This document shows, one piece after another, positions 9,725 through 17,485 of a stretch of DNA of 64,000 bases. Source of the stretch: CAVWUA01 sp963758025. Its GTDB lineage: Bacteria; Planctomycetota; Planctomycetia; Isosphaerales; Isosphaeraceae. The notes under the pieces were generated by a model that saw only the letters and a list, made by a program, of their open reading frames with translations, did no database searches and was not told where the DNA came from. Numbering within the stretch: the first letter of the stretch is position 1; each line of letters begins with the position of its first letter. The DNA lies in assembly GCA_963758025.1 (NCBI GenBank), contig CAVWUA010000001.1:186001-250000 (forward strand). Direction: 5' to 3'. A program made the position numbers and the translations under genes.

Positions 9725-10492
9725 GTCTCCACCTCCGCGGAACCGGCGACCGGCGCCGGCCTTTGGTCTCGGATCGAGTAAATGGTCATGATCTCATTGC
9801 CGAAATGCCGACGCGCCGCGATCCCGACCGTCAGGCCCGCCGCCTCCAGCGCGCGGAGCATGCCATCGGCGTCACCATCGGTCGAGAGCAGGACCAGGGC
9901 CTGCCCTCCCGGGGCCAGGCAGTCCGGCAAGCCAGCGGCGAAACGCTCCAGCACGTCCACGCCCCGCCAGGCCAGGTCAAACAAACCCCGCGGCTGACCT
10001 CGGAAGAACGGCGGGTTGAACAGAACGAGGTCAAATCGCTCCCCCGCGACCGGCCCGAACAAATCCCCTTCGCGTATCTCGATCCGGTCCTCCAGACCGT
10101 TCAGCAACGCATTGATCCGCGCGCAACGGACCGCCTCGGGGTTGAGATCCACACCCACCACGCGGAACCCCCGCCGCGCGGCGAAAACCGCCCCGATGCC
10201 CGAGCCCGTCCCCATGTCGAGTGCTCGGCGAGACGGTCGAGTGAGAGCCTCGGTATTCCTCCCCAGCGCCGCCGCCGCCAAGGGACCGCGCGAGGAAGGC
10301 CCCGCTCCGGAAAACGACCGGGTTGAGCACCTCCGGCAAGACCACGATCCCCACGCCGTCCACCCACTCCAGGCACGTCCGACCAACACGGCGACGAAAC
10401 CGAGGCCGTTGAAGCCAGAGCCAGAACCGGCTCCAGCGCCGGACCACCTCGTTCACCTCAACCCGGAGCGGAGGGCTATCCACGTTGGCCAT
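9721..10492 (-). CDS. HemK/RsmC-like methyltransferase with NPPF motif, frame interrupted
   Basis: The main part has the SAM motif LDMGTGSGIGAVFAARRGF, VVGVDLNPEAVRCARINALLNG and the catalytic-loop signature LVLFNPPFFRGQPRG. NPPF is typical of N-methyltransferases acting on amide or amino nitrogens (HemK, RsmC, TrmN6). The N-terminal 75 residues lie in a different frame, from ATG 10492 (MANVDSPPLRVEVNEVVRRW to VFRSGAFLARSL), and join near 10270-10290 in a GCCGCC-rich stretch. It heads the minus-strand block and is coupled to the radical SAM gene. The substrate could be a small molecule rather than protein or RNA given the context. Confidence 0.75.
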
Positions 10493-10972
10493 GGTCAACT
10501 CATCGCGATCAACGCGGTGTTGCGTTATACCGGACTTGGCTCTCAGCAGTCGTCGGTTCTGAACCGGCCTGCTGGGGCTCGAACGTGCTTAACCCTCTCC
10601 GGTTGTTTGGCTCAACGCATATTAACCATTGCTTTTTAAGAATAAAAGACCCCAACGTATCCCTCAGATCGATTAACTTCCGGACGGTCCAGACAACGAG
10701 GGATAGCCGAGGAGAGCGGTCTGAGGGACCACCTTGGGATTCTCAAGCACAGGAATCCGCCCCTGCCATTTGATAAGCCGTCGACAACGTCTACCGAACG
10801 GCCTCGGAGGTCGTTGACGTTCACCTGCCCACCATTTGCCCACCGAAGGGGACGGAACGGGCCGAAGACGTCGGACGCTGGCGGAATGGCCCCGAAAACG
10901 TTCGGCATGGAGCGTCGGGGGAATACCTTTCGCCGTGGGAAGTTGACGGTTCAGGTCGGGGTCTGTCAAGAG
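10493..10972. other. Intergenic remnant between the biosynthetic block and the tRNA-Leu island
   Basis: I see no convincing gene in these 480 bases; frames on the minus strand have no codon bias or family signature. It is more AT-rich around 10590-10690 than the flanks. It contains two direct copies of TGCCCACC at 10826-10833 and 10837-10844, 11 bases apart, a pattern like integrase arm-type sites, which may mark an older insertion at the same tRNA target. Confidence 0.4.
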
Positions 10973-11026
10973 TGCCGGCGGTGGGATTCGAACCCACACA
11001 GGGGTTACCCCCCGGAGGATTTTAAG
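10973..11026 (-). repeat. Distal att repeat: 54-bp copy of the tRNA-Leu 3' half
   Basis: These 54 bases are identical to 13693-13746, the 3' half of the intact tRNA-Leu gene from the discriminator base back to the anticodon loop. Identity breaks sharply at both ends. This is the signature of site-specific insertion into a tRNA gene, with the displaced 3' half left at the far end of the insert. Confidence 0.85.
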
Positions 11027-11148
11027 GACTCACTGTCTCGCCGTGAACTGGGGTTGAGGACATGTTAGGTTGGCGTTGGAAAAGCCTTTGGCGGAAGGAC
11101 TTGCGATGCCTTGGTTCTCCTGTTCGCATTGGGTCGGTATTGGGTTCA

Positions 11149-11180
11149 TGTTGCCAATGCTGTTGCCAAATTGTTGCCAA
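11149..11180 (+). repeat. Three direct TGTTGCCAA repeats (putative integrase arm sites, left)
   Basis: The nonamer TGTTGCCAA begins at 11149, 11161 and 11172, that is with spacings of 12 and 11 bases, about one helical turn each. They lie 120 bases inside the left att repeat. The same motif in the same orientation is found inside the right end, which supports a shared recombinase-binding role. They could alternatively be the tail of a lost integrase gene, since such arm sites often overlap integrase ends. Confidence 0.55.
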
Positions 11181-11389
11181 CCCCCGGGGTTCGCCGGACT
11201 TGTGCGACCGGAAGATCGCTACCCTTTCCAAAACTGCTGATGGCAGGTGCTGCCGCCGCAGAAGAGCAAGGCAACCAGTCCAAGGCATGCCGTCACGTGA
11301 TATCGACCGGATACCGGCGCATCCTGAGGCGGCCAATCCAGACCAAGTCGTGTCACCTCGAAAGCGGGCGGGTTTTTCTCCTTCTGGTC

Positions 11390-11418
11390 TTGAGCGTATT
11401 ACTGAACATTCGTATAAT
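11390..11418 (+). promoter_or_regulatory. Sigma-70-like promoter of the island peptidase-PIN genes
   Basis: TTGAGC at 11390-11395 and a perfect TATAAT at 11413-11418 are separated by 17 bases. The predicted transcript starts near 11425 and would read through an inverted repeat at 11434-11449 into the peptidase gene at 11576. Such a consensus -10 box is unusual against the GC-rich flanks. Confidence 0.5.
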
Positions 11419-11433
11419 TTACGGGTGTAAGGG

Positions 11434-11449
11434 TTGACAAAATCGTCAA
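11434..11449. promoter_or_regulatory. Inverted repeat TTGAC-N6-GTCAA, candidate operator
   Basis: The sequence TTGACAAAATCGTCAA is a perfect 5-6-5 inverted repeat placed about 10 bases below the predicted transcription start of the peptidase-PIN transcript. Its position fits repressor binding for autoregulation. A second reading is that TTGACA here is a -35 box for a weaker downstream promoter. Confidence 0.4.
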
Positions 11450-11575
11450 ACAGGAGTAAGGGCTCCCACCGACGTCTCTGACCGTCTATACTGAACATGG
11501 AGGACGGAAGACCCCGAAGGCATCAAAAACGGAGATACCGCCACCGCCCTACTAACCGGATCGCGAGTCACCGAC

Positions 11576-12637
11576 ATGACCGTCAGCGCCACAAATCCAA
11601 TGGCCGACCTCTACCGCCGGCTGCGGTCTGTCGGCCTGACCAAGAACAAGGTGCGCCAATTTGTCCTGCCCGACTGGTGGGATGATTCGGTGGCGACCAA
11701 TCCCGCAGGTTTCGCCGAGGGCTTGAGCTTCATATCGCGGCATACCGGGTTGGAGCTGGCGACGCTCCTCGAATTCGGCCATCCCGTCGCCTTCCGCGAG
11801 ACTGGGGTCTGCAAGTTCAAGAAATCGGCGAACGCGACGGAAGATCAGCTCGCGCTGGCCCGTTCCATGGCGACGCGCGTTGCCCAGCTCGTCAACGCGG
11901 CGACGGTCGAGCCTTGCCTCCCGCTGCCGAACTTGGCACTCCAGCTCCGCAAAGAGATTCTTGGCCAGGGTCATCCATGGATCAGCCTTGGCGCGTTGGT
12001 CAATTACTGCTGGTCTGTGGGAATTCCCGTCGTCCATCTCACGTCGATCATCCAGACGAAGATGCCGGATGGCTTGGCAGTTAAGGTGCGAGGCAGGCCG
12101 GTGATCGTCCTCTGCAAACAGGCGAAATTCACAGCCTGGCTGCTCTTCATCCTCGCTCATGAGCTGGGCCATGTCGTACTCGGCCACATCCCAGACAATG
12201 GCGCGCTGATCGACGAGGACGTAAATAAGAACGTCAGCGACGCTGAGGAAATCGAGGCTAATGCTTTCGCCCTGGAGCTGCTGACTGGCCATAAGGACTG
12301 CCGATTCCACACCACCGGCAGGTGGCCGAACGCGACCGACCTTGCCAAATACGCCCGGAAGATGGGGCGTGAGCTGAAGATCGATCCCGGCCACATCGCC
12401 CTGAATTACGCGCACACGATGGGCAAAGAATTCTTTCCGGTGGCCAACGGTGCGCTCGGGAAGCTGGAGCCGGAGCGCGAAGCCCTAGGCATCGTGCGGC
12501 GGAAAATGGCCGAGCATCTGGATTGGTCCAGATTGCCGGAGGACAGCAGCGAATTTTTGATGCGCGTCAGCCAAGTCGAGAATTCGGGTGATATATCTGT
12601 CGGACAACGACATCGTAGAGAAACTAGCGATTTGTGA
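11576..12637 (+). CDS. ImmA/IrrE-like zinc metallopeptidase (island gene)
   Basis: The 353-residue protein has the metallopeptidase motif HELGHVVLGH near residues 196-205 and a third-ligand helix EEIEANAFALELL about 30 residues later, the arrangement of ImmA/IrrE (COG2856) enzymes. The first 110 residues (MADLYRRLRSVGLTKNKVRQ, EGLSFISRHTGLELATLLEF) are helical and resemble the HTH or antitoxin-like N-terminus often fused to these peptidases, but no clear XRE signature is seen. Family members cleave repressors or antitoxins. The final 50 bases overlap the start of the PIN-like gene, so the two are cotranslated. This pairing suggests a regulated toxin-antitoxin or defence unit; that role is inference. 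Confidence 0.8.
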   Translation: MTVSATNPMADLYRRLRSVGLTKNKVRQFVLPDWWDDSVATNPAGFAEGLSFISRHTGLELATLLEFGHPVAFRETGVCKFKKSANATEDQLALARSMATRVAQLVNAATVEPCLPLPNLALQLRKEILGQGHPWISLGALVNYCWSVGIPVVHLTSIIQTKMPDGLAVKVRGRPVIVLCKQAKFTAWLLFILAHELGHVVLGHIPDNGALIDEDVNKNVSDAEEIEANAFALELLTGHKDCRFHTTGRWPNATDLAKYARKMGRELKIDPGHIALNYAHTMGKEFFPVANGALGKLEPEREALGIVRRKMAEHLDWSRLPEDSSEFLMRVSQVENSGDISVGQRHRRETSDL

Positions 12638-13229
12638 CCTGCTGGACGATGCTCTGGCGGCTTATAACGCTACTCGCTCCGATGTCCTGATTATCCCTAC
12701 GCTCAAGAACCGCATCGGCATCGGCTCGCCGCGCCCGAAGGTGGTGCGGCGACTCGGTGCCGAGGTGGCCCAACGTCTCGTCGGATTCATCGGCTCGGTA
12801 CGGGAGATTGACACTTACTCCGCTGAAGATCACGTGATGCTCGAAGGGCTGGACGACAGCGTTGAGATCGATCCCGGCGAAATCATTCTACTTTCCGCCA
12901 CGGCTCGGCTGGACGATTACCTACTGCTGACGGGCGACAAACGCTGCCTGAAGGCCGTCGCCACCTGTCCGGAATGCGGCAAAATCGCCCGGCGGATTCA
13001 GGGGAAAGTGGTGTGCTTCGAGCAGATCATCTATCGTGTCATCGACAAGGCCGGCTTCGAATATGTGCGAGCGAAAGTGGTGCCGGTGATGCATAACTGC
13101 GACACGGCTTTGCGGGCTGCGTTTGGCTCGGGCATACACGCCACGCTAGCGAATGTGGCGGCGCGGCTGGAGAGTGACATTGCTGAAATTCGCGGATACG
13201 GGATCGACTTGCTGATGGACGGCCATTGA
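12588..13229 (+). CDS. PIN-like domain protein (candidate toxin nuclease)
   Basis: The 213-residue protein starts at GTG 12588 within the end of the peptidase gene. Its N-terminus MIYLSDNDIVEKLA supplies the first acidic residue of a PIN fold; DPGEIILLSATARLDDYLLLTGDKRCLKAV, read across residues about 105-135, supplies the central GE and the later TGDKR acidic position, in the order of VapC-type PIN nucleases. An unusual insertion CPECGKIARRI follows, with only one CxxC. The C-terminal 70 residues are helical and not assigned. Partner peptidases of this family are known to be encoded next to such proteins. Toxin activity is inferred, not shown. Confidence 0.65.
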   Translation: MIYLSDNDIVEKLAICDLLDDALAAYNATRSDVLIIPTLKNRIGIGSPRPKVVRRLGAEVAQRLVGFIGSVREIDTYSAEDHVMLEGLDDSVEIDPGEIILLSATARLDDYLLLTGDKRCLKAVATCPECGKIARRIQGKVVCFEQIIYRVIDKAGFEYVRAKVVPVMHNCDTALRAAFGSGIHATLANVAARLESDIAEIRGYGIDLLMDGH

Positions 13230-13300
13230 CGCCGCGTTATCTGAGCCGATTATCCCCCGCCTTCAGCGGCTTCGACTGCGCCACGTGACAAGCTTCCTTG

Positions 13301-13313
13301 TTGCATAATGCAA
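13301..13313. promoter_or_regulatory. Palindromic operator TTGCATAATGCAA
   Basis: A perfect 6-1-6 palindrome lies 73 bases upstream of the small HTH gene. A second 13-bp palindrome with the same half-site ends is centred 33 bases downstream, about three helical turns away, on the same face of the DNA. The pair is the expected layout for cooperative binding of a dimeric regulator. Confidence 0.5.
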
Positions 13314-13333
13314 TAAATAATGCTCGACCTTTA

Positions 13334-13346
13334 TTGCAATCTGCAA
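13334..13346. promoter_or_regulatory. Palindromic operator TTGCAATCTGCAA
   Basis: This 5-3-5 palindrome shares the TTGCA...TGCAA ends with the site at 13301-13313 and sits 39 bases before the ATG of the small HTH gene. It is probably the proximal operator used by that protein for autoregulation. Confidence 0.5.
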
Positions 13347-13385
13347 TAGTCTCCATCTGCACGGGCGATGATGCCCGGCTAATAG

Positions 13386-13571
13386 ATGACACCCGCCGAC
13401 CTGCGGGCCATCTGCAATTCGCTCAACGACGAGCGCGGGGCGGGCGGGCAATCCAAGCTCGCCCGTCTCTTCGGCTGGCACCACACCACCGTCTGGCGAA
13501 AGCTGATCGGCCAGAGTCGGATCTCGGAGTCCGACACGCTGGCCATCGAGCGGGCCGTGGAAATGGCCTAA
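13386..13571 (+). CDS. Small XRE-like HTH regulator (island gene)
   Basis: The 61-residue protein MTPADLRAICNSLND... contains a helix-turn-helix: SKLARLFGWHHTTVWRKLIG is helix 2, turn and recognition helix, followed by SRISESDTLAIERAV as helix 4. This is the layout of Cro/XRE-type repressors that consist of the DNA-binding domain alone. Two palindromes immediately upstream are likely targets. It lies 156 bases after the PIN-like gene and could be the transcriptional regulator, or an antitoxin, cleaved by the island peptidase; that link is inference. Confidence 0.65.
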   Translation: MTPADLRAICNSLNDERGAGGQSKLARLFGWHHTTVWRKLIGQSRISESDTLAIERAVEMA

Positions 13572-13633
13572 ATCCAAGAGCGGATGGGATGTGTTGAATG
13601 GCCCAACACCACCGCAATGCCAGTCCATCCCTG

Positions 13634-13654
13634 CGTTGCCAATTCTGTTGCCAA
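13634..13654 (+). repeat. Two direct (C/T)GTTGCCAA repeats (putative integrase arm sites, right)
   Basis: CGTTGCCAA starts at 13634 and TGTTGCCAA at 13646, 12 bases apart, ending 38 bases before the intact tRNA gene. They match the triple repeat just inside the left end of the island in sequence, spacing and orientation. Confidence 0.5.
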
Positions 13655-13692
13655 CCGATGATTCAATCCAATCTGAAGTCGACGTAAGTCAT

Positions 13693-13777
13693 TGCCGGCG
13701 GTGGGATTCGAACCCACACAGGGGTTACCCCCCGGAGGATTTTAAGTCCTCTGCGTCTGCCATTCCGCCACGCCGGC
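13693..13777 (-). tRNA. tRNA-Leu (anticodon UAA)
   Basis: On the minus strand the 85-base gene runs from GCCGGCG (5' acceptor strand) to CGCCGGC plus A as discriminator. The acceptor stem is a perfect 7-bp pair, the anticodon arm is GAGGA-CTTAAAA-TCCTC giving anticodon TAA, a long variable arm GGGGGGTAACCCC marks the type II (leucine) class, and the T arm reads GTGGGTTCGAATCCCAC. CCA is not encoded. The 3' half serves as the insertion target of the adjacent island and is restored intact by it. Confidence 0.95.
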
Positions 13778-14323
13778 TGTCGCGATCTCTCTCGGAAGAG
13801 GGTGCCGAAGGGTTTCGAGGAGTGTTGGTTTCCCACGGAGGAGAGGCCCCTCTCGATCAGCGCCCGGTGTCCCGAGTGACTCCTCGAATCGACAGGTGTC
13901 GAATTCCCTTCCAAAAAACCTTGGTCGTGAGCTGGCCCGGATGGTTGAGGATCGAGGGCCGATCGTCGCATTATCTCGAAAAAAAGGATAGCGAAGCAGG
14001 TCGCTTCTTGTCCATCACGGCCAATCGCGAGGCGTCGGTTTTCTCATGGATCGTCCCATGGTGGGAGAGACGGAGCCGCCCCCCAGACCAGGCCATTGCC
14101 TTGTGTTTGAGAGGAGTTGTATCGCTCCGTTTTGCCGAGAACGTCGATTGCACGTCCGACCCTGGTCGTTGACTGTCATGGTGTTTGATGTCGTTTCGCA
14201 TCATGCCTGTTGTTCGCGAAGACCGATATTCCTGATCGCCATCTTGTTTCCTCCGCGAGCGGTGGAGTTCGGACCACCTGCAGGTGAGTGGAAAATTTAT
14301 CCCGATGATTTAGAGAAATTTGG

Positions 14324-14352
14324 TTGACACGGATAGGCGAGTGTCTGATGAT
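14324..14352 (+). promoter_or_regulatory. Candidate sigma-70 promoter
   Basis: TTGACA (14324-14329) is followed after 17 bases by GATGAT (14347-14352), four of six matches to the -10 consensus. It would give a leader of about 240 bases, containing the 22-bp palindrome, before the lipoprotein gene. Confidence 0.35.
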
Positions 14353-14439
14353 CCAGCTTGAGGTTATTCATGATCTCTTCTCGACCGTGCGTTCACGAAT
14401 CGCCCCTAACTCGTAGTGATCGCTAGATCATGAACGAAA

Positions 14440-14461
14440 TCACGGATGGATCCATCCGTGA
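14440..14461. promoter_or_regulatory. Perfect 22-bp palindrome
   Basis: The core CACGGATGGATCCATCCGTG is flanked by T and A to make 22 bases of perfect two-fold symmetry with no spacer. It lies in the predicted leader upstream of the lipoprotein gene. A dimeric regulator site or the stem of an RNA hairpin are both possible; the lack of a loop favours protein binding. Confidence 0.45.
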
Positions 14462-14600
14462 CCTTTGGGGCGATCGACATTCCTTTCCGCATTGAAGAAC
14501 GCGATACCGGTGATTGGGCGCATTCATCCATTCGTGGTTTGTTCGAATGATGAAACCCAATCGGTTGTCAGTATTCATCCACTTATTTAAGGGTGCTCGA

Positions 14601-14819
14601 ATGAACTTCTGTGCTCGGTTGTTGGTCCTTGTCCTGATCGGGATTGGCTCGATCGGGATGGTCGGTTGCTCGGAGAGCAACGAGGATGCCGCCCAGATCA
14701 CGGGCAAGCCTTCGGGCGAAGGTCCCATGACTCAGGAGGAGATGTACCAGCGGCAGCAAGCGCAGCAGAAGCAGATGCAGAACCCAGGCTACGGCTCGAC
14801 GGCACCGGCCGCGCAATAA
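14601..14819 (+). CDS. Small secreted lipoprotein
   Basis: The 72-residue product starts MNFCARLLVLVLIGIGSIGMVGC, a short basic start, hydrophobic stretch and cysteine in a lipobox-like context (MVGC). The mature part is a short Q-rich tail (QRQQAQQKQMQNPG) without fold. Similar tiny lipoproteins often sit before DUF1559 pseudopilin genes in planctomycetes, as here, 111 bases upstream. Function unknown. ATG 14601 is chosen because the signal peptide begins there. Confidence 0.65.
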   Translation: MNFCARLLVLVLIGIGSIGMVGCSESNEDAAQITGKPSGEGPMTQEEMYQRQQAQQKQMQNPGYGSTAPAAQ

Positions 14820-14930
14820 GGCGCCGGAAGAGGCCTCCTCTCCGACGCGGAGGTATCGGTTCTCGGGCCAGCCGGACATCTTGTCTCTCGGTATTTTCTC
14901 ATCGCTCTTTACCTGGGAGGGTCTATTCCC

Positions 14931-15963
<1,033 letters not shown>

Positions 15964-16027
15964 TTGGTTGCCTCAAATCCCCGAGGTTGGAAGATTCCTT
16001 CCACTCGCGTTCTCTGAATCCACACGC

Positions 16028-16065
16028 ATCGGCCACGCCCCCGTGATGACGGGGGCGTGGCCGAT
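16028..16065 (+). terminator. 16-bp perfect hairpin after the pseudopilin gene
   Basis: ATCGGCCACGCCCCCG (16028-16043) pairs perfectly with CGGGGGCGTGGCCGAT (16050-16065) around a TGATGA loop. There is no T-tract, so it may stop transcription by a different route or protect the mRNA 3' end. Confidence 0.7.
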
Positions 16066-16336
16066 CGTGGATGGCTTTCCACGAGGTTTGACGGGGCGCT
16101 GGGGCAGATCCTGAGTGGGTTTGTGGTTGAGTTTGTCTTAACAGGTGCCTTTCGATCGGCTAAACTCGATATGTCGCCCGCCACTCTCCAGGGGCGTGGT
16201 CGCAATGCGATGTCGGCCTGCCTGTGACCCGGTGAGGGGCGATGTGGCTCCTCTCGTTCCGATTTTCGAGCCGGTACAGTCATAAACGCCATCATCTCCA
16301 CGCAACGTGAACGGCACCCGACGAGATCTCGCCTCG

Positions 16337-17485
16337 ATGCCGCATGAACCGACTTCCCCACAAGCGTTTCCCCAGCAGAATGATGATCGGAGTCCACCGG
16401 CATCCGCGAAGCCACGGGGGGGGCCTTGGTGGCGGGTCGGCCGCCTGGTCGTGCGCGGGTTGATCCTGGTGGTGCTCTTGACCCTGACCGGCTGGAACCT
16501 CGTCCGTTCCGAAGCCCTGGGCGCGGCCGAGGCGGCCTACGAGCATCACGACTACGTCGCGGCGCTCCGCCTGGCCAAGGATCATCTTGCGGTCCGCCCC
16601 TGGAGCCGATCCGCGGAGCGGATCATCGCCCTCTGTCTGAGCCGGCTGGACTACGCCGCGCAGGCCGAGCCGTATTACCGGAAACTCGGGCCACTCGACC
16701 ACGACGACTGGCACGTCCGTGCCTATGGCCTCGTGCGTGCGAATCAGCGACAGCAGGCCGAACAAGAGTATCGGAAGATCCTCGAACAATGGCCCGACGA
16801 TCCCCGCGCCTTGCGGCGTCTGGCGGCCGAGTTGATGACGCAATCGCGCTGGAAGGAGGCCCTGGAGTTCGCCCAGCGGTTGGCGGTCCTCCCGACCGCT
16901 CAAATTGACGGCCTGGCGATGATCGCGGCGATCGAGCATCAGCGCGAGAACCCCGAGGGGACCGTGGCCGCGTCACTGGCCTTGCTCGAAGCGGATCCCC
17001 AACTTCAGCGCATGCCGCGGTCGGTGAACTTCCGGCGAGCGTTCTGGGGACAGTTGGGCCAGGCCTTGATGGCAATCGGCCGGGCCGGAGAGGCTCGCCG
17101 TGATCTCGAACGTGGTCTGGCCGACGTGGGAGAGACGCCGGACTTGCTCTGGCTCCTGGGCAAGGCGTACCATCTTGAAGGAGAACTCGACACGGCCGAA
17201 GGGTTGTGGAAACGCGCCGCCGCGGCCGACCCGGAGTTGCCTGGCCCCTGGCTTGACCTGGGTCAACTCGCTCTGGCTCGGGGTCGGCCGGAGGAGGCGA
17301 TCCCGCCTTTGCGGAGGGCGGCCGCGCTGATGCCCGACGCCTATCCTCCCGTCTATAACCTGGCCCTGGCCTACCGACGTCTGGGCGACACCGCTCAGGC
17401 GGAGCGCTTCCAGCGGAAAGCCGAACAGATCCGTCGCCAGTTACCGCCCCCGACCCATGGCATGGGGGCCATGCCGAGCCAATGA
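16337..17485 (+). CDS. Membrane-anchored TPR protein
   Basis: The product of about 382 residues has a proline-rich cytoplasmic start, one membrane segment (GLILVVLLTLTGWNLV) and then TPR repeats to the end, for example AAYEHHDYVAALRLAKDHL, AEQEYRKILEQWPDDPRALR, LLGKAYHLEGELDTAEGLWK and NLALAYRRLGDTAQAERFQRK. The repeats probably bind partners in the periplasm. ATG 16337 is preferred over GTG 16307. Its TGA overlaps the ATG of the CRTAC1 gene (ATGA at 17482), so they are coupled. Confidence 0.8.
   Translation: MPHEPTSPQAFPQQNDDRSPPASAKPRGGPWWRVGRLVVRGLILVVLLTLTGWNLVRSEALGAAEAAYEHHDYVAALRLAKDHLAVRPWSRSAERIIALCLSRLDYAAQAEPYYRKLGPLDHDDWHVRAYGLVRANQRQQAEQEYRKILEQWPDDPRALRRLAAELMTQSRWKEALEFAQRLAVLPTAQIDGLAMIAAIEHQRENPEGTVAASLALLEADPQLQRMPRSVNFRRAFWGQLGQALMAIGRAGEARRDLERGLADVGETPDLLWLLGKAYHLEGELDTAEGLWKRAAAADPELPGPWLDLGQLALARGRPEEAIPPLRRAAALMPDAYPPVYNLALAYRRLGDTAQAERFQRKAEQIRRQLPPPTHGMGAMPSQ

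Larger units (their letters stand above)
10973..13746. mobile_element. Small tRNA-Leu-inserted genomic island (about 2.7 kb)
   Basis: The island is bounded by exact 54-bp repeats derived from tRNA-Leu(UAA). It holds an ImmA/IrrE-like peptidase gene, an overlapping PIN-like gene and a 61-residue HTH gene. No integrase, transposase or replication gene is recognisable, so it would need a recombinase supplied in trans, or has lost its own. Direct repeats of (T/C)GTTGCCAA spaced 11-12 bases occur inside both ends (11149, 11161, 11172 and 13634, 13646), as expected of integrase arm-type binding sites. Codon third positions in the island genes are less GC-biased than in the flanking chromosome. Confidence 0.75.
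13778..14600. other. Long intergenic region upstream of the lipoprotein-pseudopilin genes
   Basis: No frame here has coding character. It is less GC-rich than the genes. It contains a candidate promoter at 14324-14352 and a perfect 22-bp palindrome at 14440-14461, both listed separately. Confidence 0.5.

Noticed and set aside
10973..11026. A second tRNA-Leu gene at the left end of the island
   Set aside because: Only the 3' half is present; the acceptor 5' strand, D arm and anticodon 5' strand are missing, so it is an att copy and not a functional tRNA.
11022..11498. A minus-strand frame inside the left end of the island as an integrase C-terminus
   Set aside because: It contains none of the tyrosine-recombinase R-H-R-Y signatures; the only integrase-like look comes from translation of the TGTTGCCAA repeats.
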